This document shows, one piece after another, positions 8,474 to 16,227 of a DNA stretch of 64,000 nucleotides. How positions within the stretch are numbered: the first letter of the stretch is position 1; the number at the start of each line of letters is the position of its first letter. The notes below the pieces were generated by a model. The model had not been told where the DNA came from, ran no database searches, and worked only from the letters and a program-made list of their open reading frames with translations. The stretch is from Eisenbergiella tayi (GTDB lineage Bacteria > Bacillota > Clostridia > Lachnospirales > Lachnospiraceae), in NCBI RefSeq assembly GCF_001881565.1, contig NZ_MPDJ01000010.1:1-64000 (forward strand). Direction: 5' to 3'. The translations under genes were made by a program, and so were the position numbers.

Positions 8474-9394
8474 CTACATTAACATTGAATTTCGCTTCCT
8501 ATATTCCCTCGGAGAACAGCCTTTTACCCGGTGAAACACCTTGGAAAAATAATTGGAGTCGGCAAAGCCAACTCTCAGTGCAATCTCTGTGAGACTGTCT
8601 TTGCCGTCCAATACATCAGGCAGACTCTGTTCGATCCGGTACTTCAGTATATAATCAAATAAAGATTCCTTCATATAATTCTTAAAAATTCTGCAGCATT
8701 CACTTTTACATATATGCACATGCTGTGCAATATCTTCCAGTTCCAGCTTTCTGGCATAGTTCTCCTGTATAAAAGAAAACATACAGCGGATCCGCTCGTA
8801 ATTTTTTTCATCTATACTCCTGCATTCTGTTCCTTCGACACTGCAGTTCTCCAGTATAAGAAGCCATATGTGAAGAAGCTGTTCCTGAATCCGCAGTTCA
8901 TAAAACGGACGGCGGCTCTCACTTTCTTCAATAATATTGCGGAGGCCTTCCACAACTTCTTCCTGCCAGATTTCAGAAGAGTCAAAATGAATGGCTGCCA
9001 ATCCTCTGTGATGAAGAACCGGAGCCACATATTTTTCCTGGATAAGGCTTCCCTCGTACCCATACAGCAGCCTTGGCGCAAAGGTAATGGAAATGTATTC
9101 ACAGTCCGTTTCATCCGCCATATGGCCGGAATGCAGCGTTGAGGAGTTGCCAAACAAGGCCTCCCCCTCTTTCATAAGAAAACACCGGTCATTAACCTGA
9201 TAGATCATACGGCCTTCCGTGATAAGCGTAAATTCTATTTCGCTGTGCCAATGCCACAGAAAAGAACCTGTATCGTAACCGGACAGACTTTCATAGCTCA
9301 CCAGAAAGGGAAAGGGATAACTGCCGTGTTCCTTAAGTTCTTTTTGAGAGGGATTCGTTATAATCTGCGTCTTTCCTGTTTTCGATGTTTTCAT
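8474..9394 (-). CDS. AraC-family transcriptional regulator
   Basis: A 306-residue regulator. Residues about 25-110 form an AraC-type cupin (FLWHWHSEIEFTLITEGR is the usual sugar- or ligand-binding strand region), and the last 100 residues carry the two helix-turn-helix motifs ending in RVGFADSNYFSKVFHRVKGCSPREYR, the AraC family signature. AGAGGAGGG precedes the ATG. It is divergent from the galactokinase-family gene with 202 bp between them, so control of that gene in response to a sugar is the simplest reading. Confidence 0.9.
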   Translation of the reverse strand: MKTSKTGKTQIITNPSQKELKEHGSYPFPFLVSYESLSGYDTGSFLWHWHSEIEFTLITEGRMIYQVNDRCFLMKEGEALFGNSSTLHSGHMADETDCEYISITFAPRLLYGYEGSLIQEKYVAPVLHHRGLAAIHFDSSEIWQEEVVEGLRNIIEESESRRPFYELRIQEQLLHIWLLILENCSVEGTECRSIDEKNYERIRCMFSFIQENYARKLELEDIAQHVHICKSECCRIFKNYMKESLFDYILKYRIEQSLPDVLDGKDSLTEIALRVGFADSNYFSKVFHRVKGCSPREYRKRNSMLM

Positions 9395-9522
9395 AATCTT
9401 CCCTCCTCTTTCTAAGTAAAGGGTATCATTTCTTAATTATAAATGCAATTCTTTTTATATGAGAAACGCAATATATTCCCTATACTGCGCATGATTATTA
9501 AGGTCTTCCCCCATAAATCAGA

Positions 9523-9548
9523 TATAATGAATTTATCAGAGACGTCTC
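9523..9548 (+). promoter_or_regulatory. Candidate promoter and palindrome upstream of the galactokinase-family gene
   Basis: A perfect -10 box TATAAT (9523-9528) has no convincing -35 hexamer 17 bp upstream, as is common for activator-dependent promoters. A perfect 10-bp palindrome GAGACGTCTC (9539-9548) lies at about the predicted transcription start. Control by the divergent AraC protein is inference. Confidence 0.45.
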
Positions 9549-9596
9549 GGTAAACAATGAAATAAATTGAGCCTGAACAAATGAAAGGGGTAAATA

Positions 9597-10853
9597 ATGC
9601 TTAAGATTACTGACACATTCAAACAAAGTCTTTTGGAAGTCTATGGAGAAAAGGAAAACAGCTGTGAACGTTTCATGGCGCTGACTAAGAAATACAAAGA
9701 ATATTTTCATATGGAGGAACCAGAATATTTTACTTCTCCCGGCCGTATGGAACTCATCGGCAACCACACGGATCATAATGGAGGCAAGGTTTTGGCGGCA
9801 AGCATACAGATGGATACGATAGCGGCTGCAGGGCCGAACCGGACAGAAACGGTAACTATTTTAAGTGAAGGCTATGAACAGCCTTTTATGCTCAATCTGG
9901 AGAAGCTGGAGACCATTCCCGGCGATGAAGGGACTCTTTCACTGCTTGCCGGAATCTTTCAGGGATGCCGGGCCTGCGGCTTTCATGTACATGGGTTTCA
10001 GGCCTGCATTTCAACGAATGTACTCAGCGCAGCCGGCGTCAGTTCCTCCGCTTCATTTGAAATGCTGATATGTGCCATTATTAATTATTACTTCAATGAA
10101 AATAAAATGTCCTGCATTGATTATGCGCGCATAGGACGTTACGCGGAAAATCATTACTGGAATAAACAATCCGGATTGATGGATCAGCTTGCCTGTGCAG
10201 CTGGTGGCATGATTTTTCTGGATTTTTCCGACTCTGAAATCCCGAGTGTGGAAAGGATGGATCCGGAATCCATATTGGAAGGCTATGATATCATTTTGGT
10301 AAACACAGGGAAAGGACACGGAGATTTAAGCAGAGACTATTCTGAAATCCCGTCAGAAATGAAAAAGGCGGCTGCACAGATGGGAAAAACAGTGCTGTCG
10401 GAGGCGTCTCTCCCGCTTCTTCTGAAAAAGCTTCCCATGATCAGGGAAAACTGCGGTGATCGCTCCTTCCTTCGTTCTCTCCATTTTTATGAAGAAAATG
10501 ATAGGGTGGATAAGGCCAAATCCGCCTTAATTAACAGAAATACGGAAGAACTGCTGGAGCTTATAAATGAATCCGGCAATTCCTCCTGGAAATACCTGCA
10601 GAACTGTCATATCCCGTCTGATACCACAGAAGAAAGCGTTTGCGTTGCCCTGGCTCTGTCGGAGCTGTTCATCCAAAATGCCGGACGGGGTGCCTGCCGT
10701 GTACATGGAGGCGGCTTTGCAGGAGTGATCCTCAGTATCATTCCGTCAGGGGCCTCACAGGACTATATCCGCTTTATGTCCGAGTATATGGGCGGAAAAA
10801 ATATCTTCCGGATGTCTCTAAGAGATACAGGAGCCATACATTTGAAACAGTAA
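9597..10853 (+). CDS. galK: Galactokinase-family GHMP kinase
   Basis: A 418-residue GHMP kinase. All family motifs are present: the sugar-binding start SPGRMELIGNHTDHNGG, the phosphate loop SAAGVSSSASFEML, the catalytic-base region SGLMDQLACAAGG and the C-terminal RVHGGGFAGVILS. Galactokinase phosphorylates C1 of galactose in the Leloir pathway. The canonical signature is GRVNLIGEHTDYNGG; here the Glu is Asn and the Tyr is His, so sugar specificity could differ. No galT or galE is nearby. AAAGGGG precedes the ATG. The divergent AraC regulator is the likely controller. Confidence 0.85.
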   Translation: MLKITDTFKQSLLEVYGEKENSCERFMALTKKYKEYFHMEEPEYFTSPGRMELIGNHTDHNGGKVLAASIQMDTIAAAGPNRTETVTILSEGYEQPFMLNLEKLETIPGDEGTLSLLAGIFQGCRACGFHVHGFQACISTNVLSAAGVSSSASFEMLICAIINYYFNENKMSCIDYARIGRYAENHYWNKQSGLMDQLACAAGGMIFLDFSDSEIPSVERMDPESILEGYDIILVNTGKGHGDLSRDYSEIPSEMKKAAAQMGKTVLSEASLPLLLKKLPMIRENCGDRSFLRSLHFYEENDRVDKAKSALINRNTEELLELINESGNSSWKYLQNCHIPSDTTEESVCVALALSELFIQNAGRGACRVHGGGFAGVILSIIPSGASQDYIRFMSEYMGGKNIFRMSLRDTGAIHLKQ

Positions 10854-10908
10854 TAGCCTATCAGCCCTATGAAAAAATTTCCAATTTATCACGGAGCCTG
10901 ATATCTGT

Positions 10909-11262
10909 TTATATCCCCAGCCTGTCAAAGCATTCCTTCAAAGCCATCGCCTCTTCCATCGTGTTGTGCCAGCCATATTTTTTTAAATCCACTTTTCCGT
11001 CCTTTACTTCTACCCCTTCCCCTTCCAACAGCCATTTCTGCATGTCAGGGGTATCAAAAGCAGGGGCTCCGGTAAGGAGTCCCTGTGAATTTACCACACG
11101 ATGGGCGGGCAGCTTCTCTCCTGCCAGTCCTCTGTTCAATGCATATCCTACCTGCCTGGAGTTCCTGGGCCTGCCACATAGAAGCGCCAGCTGTCCATAG
11201 GTTGCCACCTTTCCAAAAGGAATCGCTTCTCCTGCAAGGGCTAATCTTCTGTAAAAATCCAT
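10909..11262 (-). CDS. Alkyltransferase-like protein (MGMT family without the reactive Cys)
   Basis: A 117-residue protein matching the C-terminal DNA-binding domain of O6-alkylguanine transferases (GKVATYGQLALLCGRPRNSRQVGYAL). The methyl-accepting motif is PAHRV at residues 52-56 instead of PCHRV, so Cys is replaced by Ala and it cannot repair by alkyl transfer. Such ATL proteins bind alkylated bases and hand them to nucleotide excision repair. The conserved Arg finger region (NSRQVG) is kept. It follows a 41-residue membrane protein gene by 19 bp, probably in one transcript. Confidence 0.88.
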   Translation of the reverse strand: MDFYRRLALAGEAIPFGKVATYGQLALLCGRPRNSRQVGYALNRGLAGEKLPAHRVVNSQGLLTGAPAFDTPDMQKWLLEGEGVEVKDGKVDLKKYGWHNTMEEAMALKECFDRLGI

Positions 11263-11281
11263 ATTTTGTTATCCTTCTCTG

Positions 11282-11407
11282 TCAGTAAATAGTGCGAAAA
11301 TACAGCAGGCTTTTTCGGAATGCATGAATCCCCAGTAAATATATCATCGTACATGCCGTACCGAGGGAGAAAAAGGTATAAAGCAGAGACTTTTGTTTCC
11401 TTGCCAT
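11282..11407 (-). CDS. Small membrane protein, 41 residues, function unknown
   Basis: A short gene starting at ATG 11407 with CAGGAG six bases upstream and ending at TGA 11282-11284. The translation begins MARKQKSLLYTFFSLGTACT and continues as one hydrophobic helix (about residues 9-27) with a basic N-terminus and a basic, aromatic tail, the layout of a single-pass membrane peptide. It lies between a good promoter (11506-11535) and the ATL gene. I do not recognise a family. Coding status rests on the ribosome site, the promoter and the tight spacing to the next gene. Confidence 0.6.
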   Translation of the reverse strand: MARKQKSLLYTFFSLGTACTMIYLLGIHAFRKSLLYFRTIY

Positions 11408-11505
11408 GAATTACTCCTGATTGAAATTTATGGTTAATTGTCATCTGCAGTTATTGTTCCCCGGACAATAATATTCATGTTTTCTTTTAACAGCCTGTTT
11501 TTACC

Positions 11506-11536
11506 AGTATAGTTTACATAATATTTTTATGTAAAC
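11506..11536 (-). promoter_or_regulatory. Promoter overlapped by an 8-bp-arm dyad (small membrane protein/ATL unit)
   Basis: On the minus strand TTTACA (11530-11535) and TATACT (11506-11511) are separated by 18 bp. The dyad GTTTACAT-N9-ATGTAAAC (11512-11536) covers the -35 box and the spacer, so a bound protein would block polymerase. A second, weaker dyad TATTGT-N7-ACAATA lies downstream at 11452-11470. The regulator is unknown. Confidence 0.6.
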
Positions 11537-11551
11537 CTACCCGTTAATAAT

Positions 11552-11592
11552 AAGAAAGAGAAGCTTCTCTAAGTGATCCGCTTCTCTTTCTT
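11552..11592 (-). terminator. Strong terminator after the cytidylate-kinase-like gene
   Basis: A perfect 13-bp stem: AAGAAAGAGAAGC at 11552-11564 pairs with GCTTCTCTTTCTT at 11580-11592. On the minus strand the second arm runs into CTTTCTTATTATT. It isolates the kinase-like gene from the small membrane protein/ATL unit. Confidence 0.85.
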
Positions 11593-11617
11593 AAGTTCCA
11601 ATTACAACACAGCAAAA

Positions 11618-12259
11618 TTACGGCTCAGGGGTTACGCCGTTTAAAGCCTCAAAATCTTCGACCATCTGGACTATCAGTTTCACAGTGCCGTCAACACCCA
11701 GGACTGAACTGTTCAGACAGAAGTCATAGCTGTCTGCACGGCCCCACTTCTTGGAAGAATAATAATTATAGTAGCTCTGACGCTGCTTATCCTTCTTGGT
11801 TATCATTTCACGGGCTTTATCCTCAGTTAAATTGTATTTACGCATGATACGCTTGATCTTTACCTCTTCGTCACCATAGATGAAAAGATTGATGCAGTTC
11901 TTAAAATCATGAAGCGCATAATCTGCACAGCGGCCTACAATGATGCAGGGGCCTTCTTCCGCAACCTTCTTGATTGTATCAAACTGCGCAAGAAATACTT
12001 TATGGCTGATGGGCATATCCATAAAGGAAGATGCATTATAGCCGAAGGAATAGGTGTCCATGACCAGATTATAGAGGAAGGAGTTAGTAGGCCTCTCATC
12101 GTGGTTTTTAATCATCTCCTCACAAAAGCCGCTTTCCTTTGCCGCCCTAGTCAGAAGCTCCTTGTCTAAACATTTAATGCCAAAATATTCTGCTACCTTC
12201 TCGCCGATTTCCCGTCCGCCGGAACCAAACTGACGGCCTATTGTAATGATTGTATTCAT
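11618..12259 (-). CDS. Cytidylate kinase-like family protein
   Basis: A 213-residue P-loop kinase of the Cytidylate_kin2 family (PF13189). It has the modified P-loop ITIGRQFGSGGREIG at the N-terminus, the NMP-kinase-like core CIIVGRCADYAL, and the lid region RIMRKYNLTEDKAREMITKKDKQR. Family members resemble CMP kinases but their substrate has not been settled. It has its own promoter, a leader hairpin, AGGAGG before the ATG and a strong terminator, so it is a single-gene unit. Confidence 0.88.
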   Translation of the reverse strand: MNTIITIGRQFGSGGREIGEKVAEYFGIKCLDKELLTRAAKESGFCEEMIKNHDERPTNSFLYNLVMDTYSFGYNASSFMDMPISHKVFLAQFDTIKKVAEEGPCIIVGRCADYALHDFKNCINLFIYGDEEVKIKRIMRKYNLTEDKAREMITKKDKQRQSYYNYYSSKKWGRADSYDFCLNSSVLGVDGTVKLIVQMVEDFEALNGVTPEP

Positions 12260-12276
12260 ACAACTACCTCCTTTTT

Positions 12277-12335
12277 AAAGGTAAGTAAGCTACCTTTTAT
12301 AAACTTATTATATAGAAAAACTGACAAAACTTCAA
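12277..12335 (-). promoter_or_regulatory. Promoter and leader hairpin of the cytidylate-kinase-like gene
   Basis: On the minus strand TTGAAG (12330-12335) and TATAAT (12307-12312) are spaced by 17 bp, a good housekeeping promoter. In the short leader AAAGGTA (12291-12297 complement) and TACCTTT (12277-12283 complement) form a 7-bp stem with a 7-base loop, ending just before the AGGAGG ribosome site, where it could influence translation. Confidence 0.7.
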
Positions 12336-12351
12336 CGACAAAAGAAAAAAT

Positions 12352-12376
12352 CTCCTCTGCCGGATTAACAGAGGAG
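12352..12376 (-). terminator. Terminator after the 180-residue hypothetical gene
   Basis: CTCCTCTG and CAGAGGAG form an 8-bp stem around 9 bases. On the minus strand it is followed at once by ATTTTTTCTTTT. It closes the aroB-lspA-rluD-type unit. Confidence 0.85.
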
Positions 12377-12394
12377 CCAAATTGTGCTTTTTTT

Positions 12395-12937
12395 TCAGCT
12401 TTGCACGGCATTCTTTCCCTCGAAAATCTTCTGCAGAAAAGACCGCTTTTTTTCCGCAGAATGGCTGCAGACGATCTTTTGATCCTCCATGCTGGCAAGA
12501 ACAAGCTGTCCCGTACAGAAGCCTCTCAACTTAAAATGATAATCTTTTTCAAAAGAATACCGTTTCACGGCTTTTATGGCATTTTTATCCGGCGGATACT
12601 GGGAAAGCAGAATAACGGTGAGAAAACTATATAAATGTTTCCTGTCAGGAATTCTTCCATCCTTTCGTACAAGCCTGGGTTCCATATAATCAGAAATAAC
12701 AGTCAGGGCCTCATTCACATGATCCTGCGTTATTTTATCCGCTGTGAGGAATAAAATATGCTCATAGCCGGCAGATGCCCATAATTTCCCGTTTTTTTCA
12801 GGGTTCTGCTCTCTGATATCGGAAGTAAAATACCCGTATGCAGGATATTCCTTACCATCGATGTAGTAAGGCTTATATATATCATAGGTTTCTTCATATC
12901 TTAACAGCAATTGTTCAAGATATTCTGATGTTTCCAT
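12395..12937 (-). CDS. Hypothetical protein, 180 residues
   Basis: A soluble, charged protein with no recognised domain. It starts METSEYLEQLLLRYEETYDI and has several conserved-looking aromatic segments (YPAYGYFTSDI, KLWASAGYEHILFLTADKIT) and a basic C-terminus. There is no signal peptide or membrane helix. GAGGGG precedes the ATG. It is the last gene of the aroB-lspA-rluD-type transcript, 44 bp after the pseudouridine synthase, and ends at a terminator. Confidence 0.75.
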   Translation of the reverse strand: METSEYLEQLLLRYEETYDIYKPYYIDGKEYPAYGYFTSDIREQNPEKNGKLWASAGYEHILFLTADKITQDHVNEALTVISDYMEPRLVRKDGRIPDRKHLYSFLTVILLSQYPPDKNAIKAVKRYSFEKDYHFKLRGFCTGQLVLASMEDQKIVCSHSAEKKRSFLQKIFEGKNAVQS

Positions 12938-12981
12938 AGCGGCCCCTCTTCTTTTTTATTGGATACTGTCCTGAAATACAC

Positions 12982-13905
12982 TTATCTGGGAAGTGTCTCA
13001 AGCAAATGACTGAAATAATCAGGCAAAGGAGCCGTGGTTTCCACGTATTCTCCGGAAACCGGATGGATAAAGCCAAGTGTCATGGCATGGAGTGTCTGCC
13101 CCTGCAGAACATAAGGCAGCGAATATTTCCTGTTTCCGTAAACCGTATCACCAAGCAGCGGATGCCCGATGGAGTCCATATGTACTCTGATCTGGTGGGT
13201 TCTGCCGGTTTCCAGACGGCATTCAATATAGGTATAGGCCCGAAAACGCTCCATCACCTTAATATGGGTGACTGCTTCCTTTCCATTCCTGACCCCGGCC
13301 GCCATCTTTTTCCTGTCTGTCGGATGCCTTCCCACAGGGCTGTTGATACACAGCTCCTCTTCCCTGATAACGCCATGAACTATGGCACGGTAACGCCGGA
13401 CAATGGTATGATCCTTCAGCTGGGCGGCAATAGACAGATGAGCATTATCATTTTTACAGATAATCAGGCTGCCCGTGGTATCGCGGTCAATACGATGGAC
13501 GATGCCGGGCCGCATGACTCCGTTGATTCCGGAAAGGCTGCCACGGCAATGATACATGACAGCATTTACCAGCGTCCCGCTGTAATGGCCTGCCGCCGGA
13601 TGTACTACCATTCCCTTGGGCTTGTTAACCACCAGGACATCGTCATCCTCATACAGGATATCCAAAGGGATATTTTCCGCCTCAATATCCGGTTCTGCCG
13701 CTTCAGGAAGGGTAAAACAGATTTCATCCTCTGCCCGCAGCCTGTAATTAGCCTTAACCGGGATATTATTTACCAATACCTTCTGCTCCTTCATCATTTT
13801 CTGAATAAAGGAACGCGACAAAGAATCGATAAGTGACGCCATATACTTATCGATTCTTTCATCTTCATATTCTTCTGTCACCTGAAACCGAAATAAATCC
13901 GGCAT
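12982..13905 (-). CDS. RluD-family pseudouridine synthase
   Basis: A 307-residue enzyme that isomerises uridine in RNA. Residues about 15-75 form an S4 RNA-binding domain, followed by the catalytic domain with the signature GIVHRIDRDTTGSLIICK, in which the Asp of RIDRDTTG is the nucleophile. The order lspA then an RluD-type gene matches lspA-ylyB of Bacillus subtilis. The exact target nucleotides are not predictable from sequence. GGGGAT precedes the ATG. Confidence 0.92.
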   Translation of the reverse strand: MPDLFRFQVTEEYEDERIDKYMASLIDSLSRSFIQKMMKEQKVLVNNIPVKANYRLRAEDEICFTLPEAAEPDIEAENIPLDILYEDDDVLVVNKPKGMVVHPAAGHYSGTLVNAVMYHCRGSLSGINGVMRPGIVHRIDRDTTGSLIICKNDNAHLSIAAQLKDHTIVRRYRAIVHGVIREEELCINSPVGRHPTDRKKMAAGVRNGKEAVTHIKVMERFRAYTYIECRLETGRTHQIRVHMDSIGHPLLGDTVYGNRKYSLPYVLQGQTLHAMTLGFIHPVSGEYVETTAPLPDYFSHLLETLPR

Positions 13906-13915
13906 ATGCTATCCC

Positions 13916-14491
13916 CTACTCTTTTTCATTTTCCGGACTGTCTTCTTCCTTTGGAATACTTTGCTTCTGCTTAAATGACAGGAAACGGAAATCTTCATCC
14001 TTATATTTATTGCTGAATAAAATCAATATGGCTCCTACCACACAGGCAATGGAGACAAACATATCCGCCACATTAAAGATGGGAAAATCAATCAGACTGA
14101 TATAAATGAAATCCACCACATAATCCAGTCTGATACGGTCTATCATATTTCCAACTGCCCCCACAGCCACACAGTCCAGCAAGATATGCAGGACACGGAA
14201 TTTGCCGTCAGAAGGCATCTTAATCAGCGCATAGATAACTGCCGCCAGTATAACAGGCGTGATTATGAGGAAAAAGACTTTGGCTCCCTGCATCATCCCG
14301 AAAGCAGCGCCGCGGTTTTCCAGGTACCGCAGTTCCAGGACTCCTGGTATCAGGGATACAGGCTGGCTTCCCTTCAGATAAACCACCGCCAGATGTTTGG
14401 TGAACTGATCAAGCAGTATGCCCGCCAGAATCAGCAGGATATCCGGCAGCCATATGATTCTCTTTGGAATATTTTGTTTCCGGTTATTCAT
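13916..14491 (-). CDS. lspA: Lipoprotein signal peptidase II
   Basis: A 191-residue inner-membrane aspartyl protease that cleaves prolipoprotein signal peptides ahead of the lipid-modified cysteine. Four hydrophobic segments are visible. The catalytic aspartates are in GAVGNMIDRIR and FNVADMFV, with the conserved LENRGAAFG between. The start at 14491 is preferred: AGAGG lies six bases upstream and the ATG overlaps the aroB stop by eight bases; longer in-frame starts lie well inside aroB. The C-terminus is an acidic and basic tail longer than usual. Confidence 0.93.
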   Translation of the reverse strand: MNNRKQNIPKRIIWLPDILLILAGILLDQFTKHLAVVYLKGSQPVSLIPGVLELRYLENRGAAFGMMQGAKVFFLIITPVILAAVIYALIKMPSDGKFRVLHILLDCVAVGAVGNMIDRIRLDYVVDFIYISLIDFPIFNVADMFVSIACVVGAILILFSNKYKDEDFRFLSFKQKQSIPKEEDSPENEKE

Positions 14492-15593
14492 GTTCATCCT
14501 CTTCCGTAAAATTAATTTCGTCGATCGCCGCAAGAATTTCTTCCTCTGTTACCGTAGTATCCAGAACAGCTCTGCCGATCTTCTGAAGAAGTACGAACTT
14601 AATATGTCCTTCTTCCATTTTTTTATCCGATTTAGTCAGCGCAAGGATCTGTTCCCGATCCAAATCATCTACGGAAATAGGAAGATTGAAGGGAACAAAC
14701 ATATCCCTGATTTCGTAATACTCTTCCATAGAAAGAAGCTCTTTCTTCCAGGAGATAAAAGCCGCGGCCACACATCCAAGCGCAACACACTCCCCATGGG
14801 TAAGGGAAAAATCCTTGGCCTTTTCCACTGCATGGCCAATGGTATGTCCTAAATTCAGCAGGGCGCGCTCTCCTTTTTCCGTCGGATCATTTTCCACAAT
14901 TTTACGTTTGATGTCACAGCTACGGCGTACCATCTCCTCCATGGCATCCGGTTCCCTGTCACAGATTTCATATAAATTGGCAACCAGCCATTCATAATAC
15001 CTGGCATCACTGATAAGGGCAGATTTCATGGCTTCCGCGAACCCGCTGTAATACTGACGGGGCTCCAGAGTGGAAAGAGTGGAAAGATTCATATAAACAA
15101 GCCTGGGCATATGGAATGCTCCCACCATATTCTTGTATTGATCGAAATCAACGCCTGTTTTCCCTCCGATGCTGCTGTCCACCTGGGACAGCAATGTCGT
15201 GGGAATCTGTATAAAATCAATCCCCCGCAGATAGGTGGCGGCGGCAAAACCGGTCAGATCACCGGTCACTCCTCCTCCCAGCGCTGCAAGGCAGTCCTTC
15301 CTTGTATAGTGTTTTTCAATTAAAAAAGAATACAAAGCCTTTACCGTATCCAGGTTCTTATTCTCTTCTCCTGCTGAAAAAGTAAAGATGTCCGTATCCG
15401 CACACACAGAAGAAACTGCTTTTTCAACCTCACTTGCATAAAGCGCACCCACATTGGAATCTGTAACGATACACAGCTTCTTCTGTGCAAAATCCAACGC
15501 CTTCAGTTCTTCAGACAGCGCCTGAAAATCCCTTTCAAATATAATATCGTAGCAGGGCTTCTTCTGGTAGGAAACCGTCATTCTTTCCGACAT
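14484..15593 (-). CDS. aroB: 3-dehydroquinate synthase
   Basis: A 369-residue NAD- and metal-dependent enzyme making 3-dehydroquinate from DAHP, the second step of the shikimate pathway. Family motifs include GGGVTGDLTGFAAATYLRG (NAD binding), QVDSSIGGKTGVDF and the metal-binding histidines in LNLGHTIGHAVE and LTHGECVALG. GAGGTGG precedes the ATG. No other aro genes lie in the window. It heads the unit aroB, lspA, rluD-type, hypothetical, and is separated from sepF by a terminator. Confidence 0.96.
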   Translation of the reverse strand: MSERMTVSYQKKPCYDIIFERDFQALSEELKALDFAQKKLCIVTDSNVGALYASEVEKAVSSVCADTDIFTFSAGEENKNLDTVKALYSFLIEKHYTRKDCLAALGGGVTGDLTGFAAATYLRGIDFIQIPTTLLSQVDSSIGGKTGVDFDQYKNMVGAFHMPRLVYMNLSTLSTLEPRQYYSGFAEAMKSALISDARYYEWLVANLYEICDREPDAMEEMVRRSCDIKRKIVENDPTEKGERALLNLGHTIGHAVEKAKDFSLTHGECVALGCVAAAFISWKKELLSMEEYYEIRDMFVPFNLPISVDDLDREQILALTKSDKKMEEGHIKFVLLQKIGRAVLDTTVTEEEILAAIDEINFTEEDEHE

Positions 15594-15641
15594 AATGCCA
15601 CCTCGTTCTATTGATATTTTTATCCTGTATCCCGCTCAAAA

Positions 15642-15663
15642 AGCGCCGCCTCACGACGACGCT
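15642..15663 (-). terminator. Terminator after sepF
   Basis: On the minus strand AGCGTCG pairs with CGGCGCT (7 bp with one G-U) around an 8-base loop, followed by TTTT. It separates the ylm-type cluster from aroB. Confidence 0.7.
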
Positions 15664-15684
15664 TCTGAAAAACATCCTTCTTTG

Positions 15685-16191
15685 TCAGCTGGTGAATCCG
15701 GGAACATCTACCGAACCGCTGAAAATTTCCTGGAAATCTCCGGAAATATCCACACTGGCAGGTGTAATAATAAATATGTACTGGGAAATCTTCTGCAGAT
15801 TCCCGCTGATTGCGAAGCAGGATCCTGAAGTAAAATCGATAATTCTCTGAGCTATATCCACATCCAGGCCTTCCAGGTTCAGCACGACCGTTCTGTTGGC
15901 AAGCAGCGTTTCCGTTATTTCTCTCGCATCCTCAATGCTTGTAGGTTTAATCACACATACCTCCATCCCGTTGCCGGCAGTCCGGCGGGGCTGTCTCATA
16001 GGAGTTACCTTGGGGGAAGCTTTCTTGGGCTTGTCTTCCTCCATAAATGGTTCCGCTTTCGCCTTAGGTGTTATTTTTGAGATTTTCTCTACCGGTTCAT
16101 CATCGTCATAATAATCATCGTCGTCGTAATCATCATACTCTTCATCGCCATTCAGTTTCATATAACTCAAAAACTTGTCCATTACACCCAT
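15685..16191 (-). CDS. sepF: Cell division protein SepF
   Basis: A 168-residue FtsZ-ring assembly factor that tethers FtsZ to the membrane. It begins with an amphipathic membrane-targeting helix (MGVMDKFLSYMKL), then a very acidic Asp/Tyr-rich linker (residues about 15-34), then the SepF core with NRTVVLNLEGLDVDIAQRIIDFTSG and a C-terminal strand region. It is downstream of yggS, as in the ylmEF pair of other Gram-positive bacteria. Confidence 0.95.
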   Translation of the reverse strand: MGVMDKFLSYMKLNGDEEYDDYDDDDYYDDDEPVEKISKITPKAKAEPFMEEDKPKKASPKVTPMRQPRRTAGNGMEVCVIKPTSIEDAREITETLLANRTVVLNLEGLDVDIAQRIIDFTSGSCFAISGNLQKISQYIFIITPASVDISGDFQEIFSGSVDVPGFTS

Positions 16192-16227
16192 CGTGCCAAT
16201 CTCCTTTATGATTACCTGTCAGATATC

